From positions 1 to 46,717 of the forward strand of contig NZ_BAFX01000058.1 in NCBI RefSeq assembly GCF_000308815.1: a stretch of 46,717 bases of DNA, written 5' to 3'. Source of the DNA: Nocardia concava NBRC 100430 (lineage in GTDB: Bacteria > Actinomycetota > Actinomycetes > Mycobacteriales > Mycobacteriaceae). The stretch's first letter is position 1, and every line of letters starts with the position of its first letter. Position numbers and translations under genes: made by a program. The notes beneath the pieces were generated by a model, which was not told the origin of the DNA, made no database searches, and saw nothing but the letters and a program-made list of their open reading frames with translations. Positions 24,633 through 32,916 of the stretch are shown in pieces.

Positions 24633-26494
24633 TGCGCCGCAACCTTTTACGGCTTGCCACCGCCGGCAGCGTCGACGATGGGAAGTCGACGCTCATCGGG
24701 CGGCTGCTGTTCGATTCCAAGAGCCTGTTCAGCGATCAGCTGGATGCCATCGAGCGCGCCAGCCTCTCGCGCGGAGGTGACGGGCCGGATCTGTCGCTGG
24801 TCACAGACGGGCTGCGGGCCGAACGGGAGCAGGGCATCACCATCGATGTCGCGTACCGGTACTTCACCACGCCGCGTAGGAAATTCATCATCGCGGACAC
24901 CCCGGGGCACGTGCAGTACACGCGGAACATGGTGACCGGCGCGTCCACCGCGGACCTGGCATTGATCCTGGTCGACGCGCGCAAGGGCGTGTCCGAGCAG
25001 ACGCGCCGCCATGCCTTCCTGTCCTCGCTGCTGGGCGTCGGGCACCTGGTGCTGTGCGTGAACAAGATGGACCTGGTCGACTGGTCCGAGCAGCGGTTCG
25101 AGGAGATCCGGTCGGAATTCGCGGATTTCGCGACCAAGCTCGATGTCGGCGACCTCAGCTTCATCCCGGTCTCGGCGCTGCACGGCGACAATGTGGTGGA
25201 TCCGTCCGCGCACACCGCCGACTGGTATCCGGGTCCGCCGCTGCTGCGGCATCTCGAGGAGGTGCACGTGGCCTCGGACCGCAACCTCATCGACAACCGG
25301 CTGCCGGTGCAGTACGTGATCCGCCCGCACGGGGAGACCCAGCGCAGTTACGCGGGCACGGTCGCGGGCGGCATCTTCAAGCCGGGCGACGAGGTCGTGG
25401 TGCTGCCGTCGGGGCGGACCAGCCGGGTGGCGCAGATCTGGGCACCGGGCGGCGACAAGGTCGAGGAGGCGTTCAGCGGTATGGCCGTCTCGCTCACCCT
25501 CGACGACGAAATCGATATCGGGCGTGGGGATATGCTCGCGCGGCCGGGCAACCAGCCGCACACCGATCGGGAACTCGACGCCATGGTGTGCTGGTTCTCC
25601 GACGACACCCAGTTGCGGGCCGGGAACTCCTATTCCATCCGCACCGCCACCCAGACCTCCAAGGTCGAGGTGAGCGAGCTGGACTACCGCCTGGACGTCA
25701 ATACACTGCACCGGCAGACCGATGCGGATGCGTTGGGGCTCAACGACATCGGGCGGGTGAGTTTGAAGAGCCGCCAGCCGCTGCTGTTCGACCCGTACCG
25801 CGAGAACCGCGCCACCGGCAGCTTCATCCTCATCGACGAGACGACCAATCAGACCGTCGCGGCGGGCATGATCACCGGACGCTCCAGCGGCACACCGCGG
25901 GTCGAGCACAAGGCGTCGAATGTGGTGTGGCACAGCTCCGCCGTGGAGCGCGGGCAGCGACTGTCCACGGGCGCGACCGTGTGGCTGACCGGGCTGTCCG
26001 GATCCGGAAAGTCCACCATCGCAGTCGAATTGGAGCGGCAGCTGATCGCCTCCGGGCAGCCCGCCTATCTGCTCGACGGCGACAACCTGCGGCACGGGCT
26101 GAACAAGAATCTGGGCTTCACCGACGAGGACCGGCGCGAGAACATCCGCCGCGTTTCCGAGGTGGCCGCGCTGTTCGCGGATGCGGGTGTGGTCGCCATC
26201 GTCTCGCTCATCAGCCCGTTCCGCGCCGAGCGGCGGGAAGCGCGAAAACTGCATGACGGCAGGCATCTTCGGTTCCGCGAGGTCTTCGTGGACACCCCGC
26301 TCGAGGAATGCGAGCTGCGCGACCCGAAGGGCCTGTACAAGAAGGCGCGCGCCGGGGAGCTGCCGGAATTCACCGGTGTCAGCTCGCCGTACGAGCGGCC
26401 GGAGTTCGCCGATCTGACCATCACCCCCTCGGACGGGACGCCGGCCGAGATCGCCCATCGAATTCGAGAATCACTAGGGATCGCTGAAAGCTGA
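24632..26494 (+). CDS. cysNC: Bifunctional sulfate adenylyltransferase subunit 1 / adenylylsulfate kinase (CysNC)
   Basis: This 620-residue fusion makes PAPS. The N-terminal GTPase (CysN) part has G1 [16 protein letters not shown]3 [17 protein letters not shown] and G4 NKMDL, then EF-Tu-like beta-barrels to about residue 420. The C-terminal APS kinase (CysC) part has P-loop GLSGSGKST about residues 453-461, [15 protein letters not shown] and [25 protein letters not shown]. The fused form is known from mycobacteria and relatives. All key motifs are intact. Both ends overlap neighbours by one base, so production of PAPS is tied to the downstream DUF1214, SDR and sulfotransferase genes rather than to sulfite formation. 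Confidence 0.97.
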   Translation: MRRNLLRLATAGSVDDGKSTLIGRLLFDSKSLFSDQLDAIERASLSRGGDGPDLSLVTDGLRAEREQGITIDVAYRYFTTPRRKFIIADTPGHVQYTRNMVTGASTADLALILVDARKGVSEQTRRHAFLSSLLGVGHLVLCVNKMDLVDWSEQRFEEIRSEFADFATKLDVGDLSFIPVSALHGDNVVDPSAHTADWYPGPPLLRHLEEVHVASDRNLIDNRLPVQYVIRPHGETQRSYAGTVAGGIFKPGDEVVVLPSGRTSRVAQIWAPGGDKVEEAFSGMAVSLTLDDEIDIGRGDMLARPGNQPHTDRELDAMVCWFSDDTQLRAGNSYSIRTATQTSKVEVSELDYRLDVNTLHRQTDADALGLNDIGRVSLKSRQPLLFDPYRENRATGSFILIDETTNQTVAAGMITGRSSGTPRVEHKASNVVWHSSAVERGQRLSTGATVWLTGLSGSGKSTIAVELERQLIASGQPAYLLDGDNLRHGLNKNLGFTDEDRRENIRRVSEVAALFADAGVVAIVSLISPFRAERREARKLHDGRHLRFREVFVDTPLEECELRDPKGLYKKARAGELPEFTGVSSPYERPEFADLTITPSDGTPAEIAHRIRESLGIAES

Positions 26495-27690
26495 TGACAG
26501 ACATCGAAAAAGCCGAGCTGCCGCTCACCGAGCCGTTCCTCGCGGCCGTCGCCGAGGCGGAGAAGCTCATCGCCTCCGCCGATTTCATCCGGGATCCGCA
26601 CGACCTGGCGGAGGGGTACGACTACCTGCAGGCCGGAATCGCCGCGGTATTGCAGCTGTCGCGGGCGCACGGGACCTCGCATCCGTACCTGGTCACCGCG
26701 ACCGGGCCGTACACCAAGATGGGCCTGGATAATCCGGACACGCTGTACTACAGCGCCAATGTCGAGCCGGGCGCGGAATACCTGCTCACCGGCGTGCGCG
26801 GCAGCACCGTCGATCTGAGTTTCCAGGTGCTCAAGGGCGATTACACCGCCTCCGATGTGCCCAACGGGGACGACGCCTTCGACGACCGGCGGCTGCAGAT
26901 CAACGAGGACGGCAGCTATCAGCTGCGGTTCGGGCCGCCCAAGGAGAACCCGGGGCCCAACTACTTCGTGCTCGGCGAGGGCGCGTCCATGCTGGCCGTG
27001 CGCGAGGTGTACGGAGACTGGAATGCCGAGCACAAGGGCACCATTCGCATCGAGCGGGTCGACACCATCGGCACCGCGCCGGTCGAAGCGGGCGTGGAGC
27101 AGCTGCGCAAGCGGTACCGGGCGGCCGGGCGCATGCTGCTGACCCGGGTGCACACCTGGTTCAACTTCCCGAAGTGGTTCTACCTGAATCTGCCGGTCAA
27201 CACGCTGACCGAGCCGCGGCTCACGCCGGGCGGGTTGAGCACGCAGTACTCGTCGGTGGGGCATTTCGAGCTCGAGGACGATCAGGCGCTGATCATCACC
27301 GTGCCGAAATCCGATGCGCCGTATCAGGGTTTCCAGCTCGGTAGCCGCTGGTACATCTCGCTCGACTACGTCAACCATCAGACGTCGCTGAATCACCGGC
27401 AGGCACAGGTGGATCCGGACGGGATGATCCGGATGGTCGTGTCCGCACGAAACCCAGGCGTTGCCAACTGGATCGAGACCACCGGCCGCAAGCTGGGCAT
27501 TCTCCAGTTCCGCTGGCAGCGGGTGGACCGGGTGATGACGCCCGAGGACGGGCCGACCATCGAGCTCGTGCCCTTCGACAAAGTGGCGGAACGACTGCCC
27601 AACTTCGAACACAATCGGATCGACGAGGCCGGATGGCGCGAGCGAATCGCCGCTCGTCAGCGCGGCTTCGCGGAAAGGATGCTCGGGTGA
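26494..27690 (+). CDS. DUF1214 protein of the sulfation operon
   Basis: This is a 398-residue soluble protein without signal peptide. The DUF1214 region lies in the C-terminal half (YQGFQLGSRWYISLDYVNHQTSLNHRQAQVDPDGM), and the N-terminal half has GPYTKMGLDNPDTLYYSANVEPGAEY. The start overlaps the cysNC stop (TGATG) and the stop overlaps the SDR start (GTGA), so it is locked into the operon. The biochemical role of DUF1214 is not known. From memory, Mycobacterium tuberculosis Rv3531c-Rv3530c-Rv3529c carries the same trio of DUF1214 protein, SDR and sulfotransferase-like protein next to steroid-catabolism genes, suggesting a role on a bulky lipid substrate. Confidence 0.88.
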   Translation: MTDIEKAELPLTEPFLAAVAEAEKLIASADFIRDPHDLAEGYDYLQAGIAAVLQLSRAHGTSHPYLVTATGPYTKMGLDNPDTLYYSANVEPGAEYLLTGVRGSTVDLSFQVLKGDYTASDVPNGDDAFDDRRLQINEDGSYQLRFGPPKENPGPNYFVLGEGASMLAVREVYGDWNAEHKGTIRIERVDTIGTAPVEAGVEQLRKRYRAAGRMLLTRVHTWFNFPKWFYLNLPVNTLTEPRLTPGGLSTQYSSVGHFELEDDQALIITVPKSDAPYQGFQLGSRWYISLDYVNHQTSLNHRQAQVDPDGMIRMVVSARNPGVANWIETTGRKLGILQFRWQRVDRVMTPEDGPTIELVPFDKVAERLPNFEHNRIDEAGWRERIAARQRGFAERMLG

Positions 27691-28493
27691 GCGACAACAA
27701 CCGACTGAAGACCGGTCTGCTCGCGGACAAGGTTGTCGTCGTCAGCGGTATCGGGCCCGGGCTCGGTCGTTCCATCGCTTTGGAAGCCGCGGCCGCCGGT
27801 GCGAAGGTTGTGCTCGCGGCGCGTACCGAATCGAAGCTGAAGGAGGTCGCGGACGAGATCGCGGCCGAGGGCGGCGCGGAAACGCTCTGTGTGCCTACGG
27901 ATATCACCGATCCGGCCACCGTGGAGAATCTGGCCAAGCGGACCCTCGAGACGCTCGGCCGGGTCGACGCGCTGATCAACAACGCGTTCAAGGTGCCGTC
28001 CATGAAGCCGTTGGCGCGCACCGACTTCGAGCAGATCCGCGAGAGCGTGGACCTGACCGTGCTCGGAAACCTGCGCATGACACAGGCGTTCACCGATGCG
28101 CTCGCCGAGACCAAGGGCTCGGTCGTCATGGTCAACTCCATGGTGCTGCGCCACAGCGAACCCCGTTACGGCAGCTACAAGATCGCCAAGGCGGCGCTGC
28201 TCGCCATGTCGCAGACCCTGGCGACCGAGCTGGGGGAGAAGGGGATCCGCGTCAACAGCGTGCTCCCCGGTTACATCTGGACCGATCAGCTGAAGTGGTA
28301 TTTCGGCGAGATCGCCAAGAAGTACGGCATCACCGAGGAGCAGGTCTACCAGCAGACCGCGTCCAAATCCGACCTGAAGCGGCTGCCGCTGCCCGATGAG
28401 ATCGCGCAGACCGTCGTCTTCCTGACCTCGCCGTGGGCCAATGCCATCACCGGGCAGACCATCGACGTCAACTGCGGCGAATACCACGTCTGA
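27687..28493 (+). CDS. SDR family oxidoreductase of the sulfation operon
   Basis: This is a 268-residue NAD(P)-dependent dehydrogenase/reductase. GTG 27687 overlaps the previous stop (GTGA) and has AAAGGA upstream; longer frames enter the DUF1214 gene. Motifs: VVSGIGPGLGRSIALEAAAA (cofactor loop, Ser replacing the usual Thr), DALINNAF, VVMVNSMVLRHSEPRYGSYKIAK with the catalytic Tyr and Lys, and the C-terminal ITGQTIDVNCGEYHV. The likely task is interconversion of a ketone and the hydroxyl that the downstream sulfotransferase modifies; this is inferred from context only. Confidence 0.93.
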   Translation: MSDNNRLKTGLLADKVVVVSGIGPGLGRSIALEAAAAGAKVVLAARTESKLKEVADEIAAEGGAETLCVPTDITDPATVENLAKRTLETLGRVDALINNAFKVPSMKPLARTDFEQIRESVDLTVLGNLRMTQAFTDALAETKGSVVMVNSMVLRHSEPRYGSYKIAKAALLAMSQTLATELGEKGIRVNSVLPGYIWTDQLKWYFGEIAKKYGITEEQVYQQTASKSDLKRLPLPDEIAQTVVFLTSPWANAITGQTIDVNCGEYHV

Positions 28494-28511
28494 GCTAGGA
28501 GTTTCACCACC

Positions 28512-29645
28512 ATGACCGGACGTACCAACGTCGGCACCGTCGAGGATCTGCACCATTCGGCGTCGAAGGTCTGCGGCCTGACCGATTTCGGGTCCGACGA
28601 CTATCTGGAGGCGCTCGGCGTCCTGCTGGAGTCCTACCAGCGCGATGCCGGGCTCACCGAGCTCGGCTCCAAGATGAGCCGCTTCTTCCTGCGCGGGGCG
28701 CTCGTCGCCCGCGCGCTCAGCGAAGCCTCCTGGGCGGCGAATCCGACCCACACCGAAACCCGCATCACCAGGCCGATTTTCGTGACCGGCCTGCCGCGCA
28801 CCGGCACCACCGCCCTGCACCGCCTGCTCGCCGCCGACCCGCAGCATCAGGCGCTGGAAATGTGGCTGGCCGACTTCCCGCAGCCGCGGCCGCCGCGCGA
28901 GACCTGGGCCGACAACCCCGTCTACCAGGCTGTCGACAAGGGCTTCGCCCAGCACCGGATCGAGAATCCGGAATACATGGGCCTGCACTACATGACCGCG
29001 GCCGAGCCCGAGGAATGCTGGCAGCTGCTGCGCCAGACGGTGAAATCCATTTCCTACGAATCACTGGCCTACCTGCCGACCTACTCGGAGTGGCTGCGCA
29101 AGCAGGATTGGACCGACGCCTACACGCGGCACAAGAAGAACCTGCAGCTGATCGGTCTCGACGACGAGCGGCGATGGATCCTGAAGAATCCCAGCCATTT
29201 GTTCGCCCTGGACGCGCTCATGAAGGTCTATCCGGACGCGCTGATCATCCAGACCCACCGCGACCCGGTCACCATCGTGGGCTCCTCGTGCAGCCTGTCC
29301 GAGGCGACCACGCAGGGCTGGTCCACCACGTTCGTGGGCGAGAAGATCGGCTCCTCGCAGCTCGAATTGTGGTCGCGCGGACTGCGGGAATTCAATGCCG
29401 CCCGGGCCCGCTACAACCCGGATCAGTTCCTGGACATCGAATTCGACGAACTGCGCGCCGACCCGTTCGCCACCATCGAGAAGATCTACTCGAAATTCGG
29501 CCTGGACTACACGGATTCGGCTCGCGCCGCCATGACGACCCTCGATGAGGAGAGCAAGTCCGGCGACCGCAAACCGGTCCACAAGTACTCGCTCGCCGAC
29601 TACGGGCTCACCGAGGACCAGGTCCGAGCCGAATTCCAGCTCTGA
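28512..29645 (+). CDS. PAPS-dependent sulfotransferase (Sulfotransfer_3-like)
   Basis: This is a 377-residue cytosolic sulfotransferase that should move a sulfuryl group from PAPS to a hydroxyl. The 5'-phosphosulfate loop is VTGLPRTGTTALHRLL (residues 91-106), and the 3'-phosphate site is THRDPVTIVGSSCSL (Arg250, Ser258-259). The Lys of the family is replaced by Arg96 in GLPRTGTT, as is usual in bacterial members. ATG has GGAG 11 bp upstream; the gap to the SDR gene is 18 bp. It closes the operon with PAPS synthesis upstream. The acceptor is unknown; related mycobacterial enzymes act on lipids and glycolipids. Confidence 0.93.
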   Translation: MTGRTNVGTVEDLHHSASKVCGLTDFGSDDYLEALGVLLESYQRDAGLTELGSKMSRFFLRGALVARALSEASWAANPTHTETRITRPIFVTGLPRTGTTALHRLLAADPQHQALEMWLADFPQPRPPRETWADNPVYQAVDKGFAQHRIENPEYMGLHYMTAAEPEECWQLLRQTVKSISYESLAYLPTYSEWLRKQDWTDAYTRHKKNLQLIGLDDERRWILKNPSHLFALDALMKVYPDALIIQTHRDPVTIVGSSCSLSEATTQGWSTTFVGEKIGSSQLELWSRGLREFNAARARYNPDQFLDIEFDELRADPFATIEKIYSKFGLDYTDSARAAMTTLDEESKSGDRKPVHKYSLADYGLTEDQVRAEFQL

Positions 29646-29653
29646 CCTCGAAC

Positions 29654-29687
29654 CCGGCCGGATGCGCAGCGCCGCGCGTCCGGCCGG
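29654..29687. terminator. Terminator hairpin at the end of the sulfation operon
   Basis: A 14-bp stem with one T-G pair (CCGGCCGGATGCGC / GCGCGTCCGGCCGG) and a 6-base loop lies between convergent stops at 29645 and 29703. It probably terminates both directions. Confidence 0.7.
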
Positions 29688-29702
29688 TGGGGTTGTGCCG
29701 CC

Positions 29703-31454
29703 TCAACGCTGATGTATTTCGAGCGCGGCGCGGACCGCGCTTTCGAGGGCGCCTTCGATCCATGCCGTGTTGAGGCTGGTGTGGTCCCCGGCGAAATGCA
29801 CTCGGCCTTCAACGGATCTGGCCGCGAGATGATGCTCGTGCAGTTGCCCGGGGGCCGGGATGGCGGCTTCGCCGAGTGCGTAGCGGGCACGCGCCCAGCT
29901 CTGGGTGATCCCGACGCCGGTGAATTCGGCATCGACGCGCGGGCCGAACAGTTCGCGCAATCCGGCGAGAGCGAAGTGGATCCGCTCGCCCTCGGTGAGC
30001 GCATCCCAGCGCATGGCGTCGTCGCCGAAGGTGTAGGAGGCCAGCACCACGCCGCCGTCGGAGCCCTCGACATGGGAGGGGAAACGGATGGAACGATTCG
30101 GCAGGTCGGTGATGCAGCTCCCGCCGCGGAACCCGGCCGGGCCTTGCTCCCAGAAGCGAGTCTTGAACTCCAGCAGGATCTTTGTCGCCGAGTCGTGGTG
30201 CAGTTCGATGACGGCTCGGCGTTTGTCATAGGACAGCGGTGGGTCGAAGGTGCAGAACCGGGCGGCGGTGAACGGGATCGCCACGAGCGCGTAGTCGGCG
30301 TCGAAGGATTCGACCGGATCGATCGGACGGCCGTCCGAGCCTTCGTTTCCCGTCTCGGCGGTGGTCCAGATCCTGACCCCGCGGTCGGACTGTTCCAGCC
30401 GGGTCATGCGCTTGCCCATGAGGATTGCCGGGCCGAGCCGCTGGGTGAGGGCATCGGTGAGCGATGCCATGCCACCGGCCAGCTCCCAGTAGCCGGCATC
30501 GGGCGGGATGAGCGTGTGATCGACCAGCGGGAAGACCACGCTATTGCGTAGTCGGGCGGTCAGATTCTCGAGCGTGCCGACCGCCTCGAGCTGCTCCTTC
30601 GACCAGCTCTGTTCCCGGAGATAATCACGCAGGGAATGGTTTTCGCAGCTGTCCAGCAGCGCGGCCCAACCGTCGACCTGCTGCTCGATGGACCGGTCGC
30701 CCAGTAGCGCGACCTGCCGCAGCGCGTCATCGAGCGCCGTCCCACTCGTCACCCCCAGCCCGCACCCGAACCCGGCGTGCACCACACCCGGATCCGCGGC
30801 GTATTCCCCACGCGTGCAAGCCATCCCGTTGACACGCAACAGGCTGTGCCGCGCCGCGGCCGGAAACTCGAAGAAGTCCGCCCGCGGTCCGTTGGACCAC
30901 TCCTCACCGGTGAAGGAGCGATAGAACACCGCGGGCGTCGCCGCCGTGGGAGTCTCGACGAGCACATCGGAGTTGTAGAACGGCCTGCGCCGCAGCCCCA
31001 ACTTGTCCGCGAACGCCAGCACCAGCGGGTGCGCACTCGACAACCGCATCGCCCCGGCCTCGGCATAGAGGGCCGGATCGGCGAACACACCCCGCACCGT
31101 CTTGACCCGCCCGCCCGTACGATTCCCGTTGGCCTCCAGCACCGTAACCCCATGCCCAGCCTCGACCAACAGATTCGCCGCGCACAACCCCGCCGGCCCG
31201 GCCCCGACAACAATGATCTGCTTGCGCCCCTTTGCGGCAGGCAGCCCGGCATCGATGAGGATCTTCAAATACGCCAACGTGAGATCGTCACCGCTCTCGT
31301 CGACCCCCAGCAGCTCCCGCGCAAGCGCTTCACTACGAGACCGATCCCGCACAGCGTTCTGCGCCGCCGCGGCCGCGCGCCCAACCGCCACGCCCGCCCC
31401 CGCAACCAACGCGCCGCCCAATAGTCGACGTCGCGAAACCCTCCCGATCGGCAT
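29703..31454 (-). CDS. Tat-exported flavin amine oxidase / L-amino-acid-oxidase-like protein
   Basis: This is a 583-residue FAD enzyme. ATG 31454 has GAAGGA upstream and opens MPIGRVSRRRLLGGALVAGA, a twin-arginine signal. The dinucleotide motif is IIVVGAGPAGLCAANLLVEAGHGVTVLEA near residue 80, then RTGGRVKTVR; the C-terminal FAD motif is GRVHFAGDHTSLNTAWIEGALESA. This layout matches secreted flavin amine oxidases that act on amino acids or amines and release hydrogen peroxide. A 68-residue gene sits 36 bp upstream on the same strand and may be co-transcribed. Substrate unknown. Confidence 0.9.
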   Translation of the reverse strand: MPIGRVSRRRLLGGALVAGAGVAVGRAAAAAQNAVRDRSRSEALARELLGVDESGDDLTLAYLKILIDAGLPAAKGRKQIIVVGAGPAGLCAANLLVEAGHGVTVLEANGNRTGGRVKTVRGVFADPALYAEAGAMRLSSAHPLVLAFADKLGLRRRPFYNSDVLVETPTAATPAVFYRSFTGEEWSNGPRADFFEFPAAARHSLLRVNGMACTRGEYAADPGVVHAGFGCGLGVTSGTALDDALRQVALLGDRSIEQQVDGWAALLDSCENHSLRDYLREQSWSKEQLEAVGTLENLTARLRNSVVFPLVDHTLIPPDAGYWELAGGMASLTDALTQRLGPAILMGKRMTRLEQSDRGVRIWTTAETGNEGSDGRPIDPVESFDADYALVAIPFTAARFCTFDPPLSYDKRRAVIELHHDSATKILLEFKTRFWEQGPAGFRGGSCITDLPNRSIRFPSHVEGSDGGVVLASYTFGDDAMRWDALTEGERIHFALAGLRELFGPRVDAEFTGVGITQSWARARYALGEAAIPAPGQLHEHHLAARSVEGRVHFAGDHTSLNTAWIEGALESAVRAALEIHQR

Positions 31455-31490
31455 TCCCCATCCTTCTCGGAACGAGTGGACCCGGATCAG

Positions 31491-31697
31491 TCATTCGTCG
31501 CCGACCGATCGGAGGATGCCGCATTCAGGTTCCCCGCCGACAACGGCATCCTGGATCGCGTCGATCCGTTCCTGAACCACCTCGGCGCGCGCCACCAACT
31601 CGACCCGGTCGGGCTCGGTGAGGCTCTCGGCCTCGAGCTTCACGAAAACGCATGACAGTAGCGACCGCAGATCCTCGAGCTCGCTGTCCGATTCCAT
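31491..31697 (-). CDS. Small acidic helical protein (68 residues)
   Basis: The frame begins MESDSELEDLRSLLSCVFVK and continues as a run of amphipathic heptads with Glu/Arg pairs (LVARAEVVQERIDAIQDAV), suggesting a short coiled coil. AGGG stands about 9 bp upstream of the ATG, which supports it as real. It is 36 bp upstream of the flavin oxidase, same strand. No family is recognised. Confidence 0.6.
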   Translation of the reverse strand: MESDSELEDLRSLLSCVFVKLEAESLTEPDRVELVARAEVVQERIDAIQDAVVGGEPECGILRSVGDE

Positions 31698-31721
31698 GAG
31701 AGCTCACCCTACGTCCGGTCG

Positions 31722-31801
31722 ATGGGCCTATTCCTACACAAACCCGTGCCAGCGGACAGGTTCCTGCGAAATCCAGGCCCAAAATGTAGGAATAGGCCCA
31801 T
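31722..31801. repeat. Palindromic dispersed repeat, family B, copy 2
   Basis: This 80-bp element has ends ATGGGCCTATTCCTACA and its inverse AAAATGTAGGAATAGGCCCA; the centre differs from copy 1 (14873-14952). It lies in a divergent intergenic region, 24 bp upstream of the small gene start and 38 bp upstream of the peptidase start. Confidence 0.85.
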
Positions 31802-31839
31802 TCGCTCCGACTGGTCGACCACCGGTAGCCTCGGGCACC

Positions 31840-32778
31840 GTGGCCTTTCCTCCGCTCGAGCCCTATGCCGACGGTCTGCTCGAGGTCGGTGACGAGAATC
31901 AGGTGTATTGGTGCACCAGCGGGAACCCTGCTGGTCGCGCCGTGCTGGTGGTGCATGGTGGGCCGGGGAGTGGGAGTAGTTCGCGGGCGCGGAAGGGGTT
32001 TGATCCGAAGGTTTTTCGGGTTGTGCAGGTTGATCAGCGGGGGTGTGGGCGGAGCATTCCGAGTGCGGTTGATCCGGGGACCGATATGGCGGTGAATACG
32101 ACCGAGCATCTGATTGCCGATATGGAGCGGGTGCGGATCCATCTCGGGATCGGTCAGTGGCTGCTGTATGGCGGGTCTTGGGGGTCGACGTTGATTCTTG
32201 CCTATGCCGAGCGGTTTCCGGAGCGGGTCAGCGGGATTGTGCTGGTTGGGGTTACGTGCAGTCGGCGTCGCGAAATCGATTGGCTGTACCGGGGTGTCGG
32301 GCGGTTGCTGCCTGCGGAGTGGGAGCGGTTCCGTGCCGTGGTGCCCGGCGACGGTGACCTCGTCGAGGGCTACCGGTTGTTGATGGAAGACCCGGATCCG
32401 ACGATCCGCCGCAACGCTGCCGTCGAGTGGTGTCGCTGGGAGGACGCGGTCATCGCGCACGAATCCCTGGGCAGTCCAGGGCAGTACAGCGGCAAGCCGG
32501 ACACCGCCATGCTCGCCTTCGTGCGGATCTGTACGCACTACTTCGCGCACGCGGCCTGGCTCGACGAAGGAGTGCTGCTGCGCGAGGCAGGTCGGCTCGC
32601 CGGGATACCCGGCGAATTGATCCACGGGCGGCTCGATCTCAGCGCCCCGCTCGAAACTGCGTGGGAACTCGCCAAGGCTTGGCCCGATGCCCGCCTGCAC
32701 GTCATCGACGACTCCGGTCACACCGGCAGCCCAGCCATGGGCGAGGCGGTCGTTCGCGCGATCGCCCGCTTCGCATAG
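31840..32778 (+). CDS. pip: Proline iminopeptidase (alpha/beta hydrolase, family S33)
   Basis: This is a 312-residue cytosolic peptidase that removes N-terminal proline. GTG 31840 starts VAFPPLEPYADGLLEVGDEN, the family's usual beginning. Marks are HGGPG, QVDQRGCGRS, the nucleophile elbow GGSWGST (Ser113), IHGRLD (Asp) and DDSGHTGS (His). Length is normal. The first 500 bp use G- and T-ending codons (GGG, GTT, CGG), the rest C-ending codons, an extreme within-gene shift. It lies directly beside family-B repeat copy 2. Confidence 0.93.
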   Translation: MAFPPLEPYADGLLEVGDENQVYWCTSGNPAGRAVLVVHGGPGSGSSSRARKGFDPKVFRVVQVDQRGCGRSIPSAVDPGTDMAVNTTEHLIADMERVRIHLGIGQWLLYGGSWGSTLILAYAERFPERVSGIVLVGVTCSRRREIDWLYRGVGRLLPAEWERFRAVVPGDGDLVEGYRLLMEDPDPTIRRNAAVEWCRWEDAVIAHESLGSPGQYSGKPDTAMLAFVRICTHYFAHAAWLDEGVLLREAGRLAGIPGELIHGRLDLSAPLETAWELAKAWPDARLHVIDDSGHTGSPAMGEAVVRAIARFA

Positions 32779-32860
32779 CCCGATACCAGGCTCGACCGGG
32801 GAAATATCGGTTTCGGATGGAAATGAGGGTCCCCTAATGACGGGGGTTTGGGGGTGCAGC

Positions 32861-32879
32861 TATGGTTAGCATCACCTAA
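32861..32879. promoter_or_regulatory. IdeR/DtxR-like iron box
   Basis: Read on the minus strand, TTAGGTGATGCTAACCATA matches the IdeR/DtxR consensus TTAGGTTAGGCTAACCTAA at 15 of 19 positions. It lies 38 bp upstream of the ATG at 32917, over the probable promoter. The downstream lipoprotein gene is thus likely repressed when iron is plentiful. Confidence 0.6.
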
Positions 32880-32916
32880 CGCCGGATCTGGGCGTTGTTG
32901 GAAGAAGGACCTGAAG

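Noticed and set aside
24647..26458. 603-codon minus-strand open frame opposite cysNC
   Set aside because: Shadow of cysNC; Arg/His/Gly-rich translation without motifs.
22514..29645. Ordinary assimilatory sulfate-reduction cluster
   Set aside because: Only activation genes are present; no PAPS/APS reductase, sulfite reductase, sulfate transporter or cysteine synthase gene lies in the operon, and it ends with a sulfotransferase.
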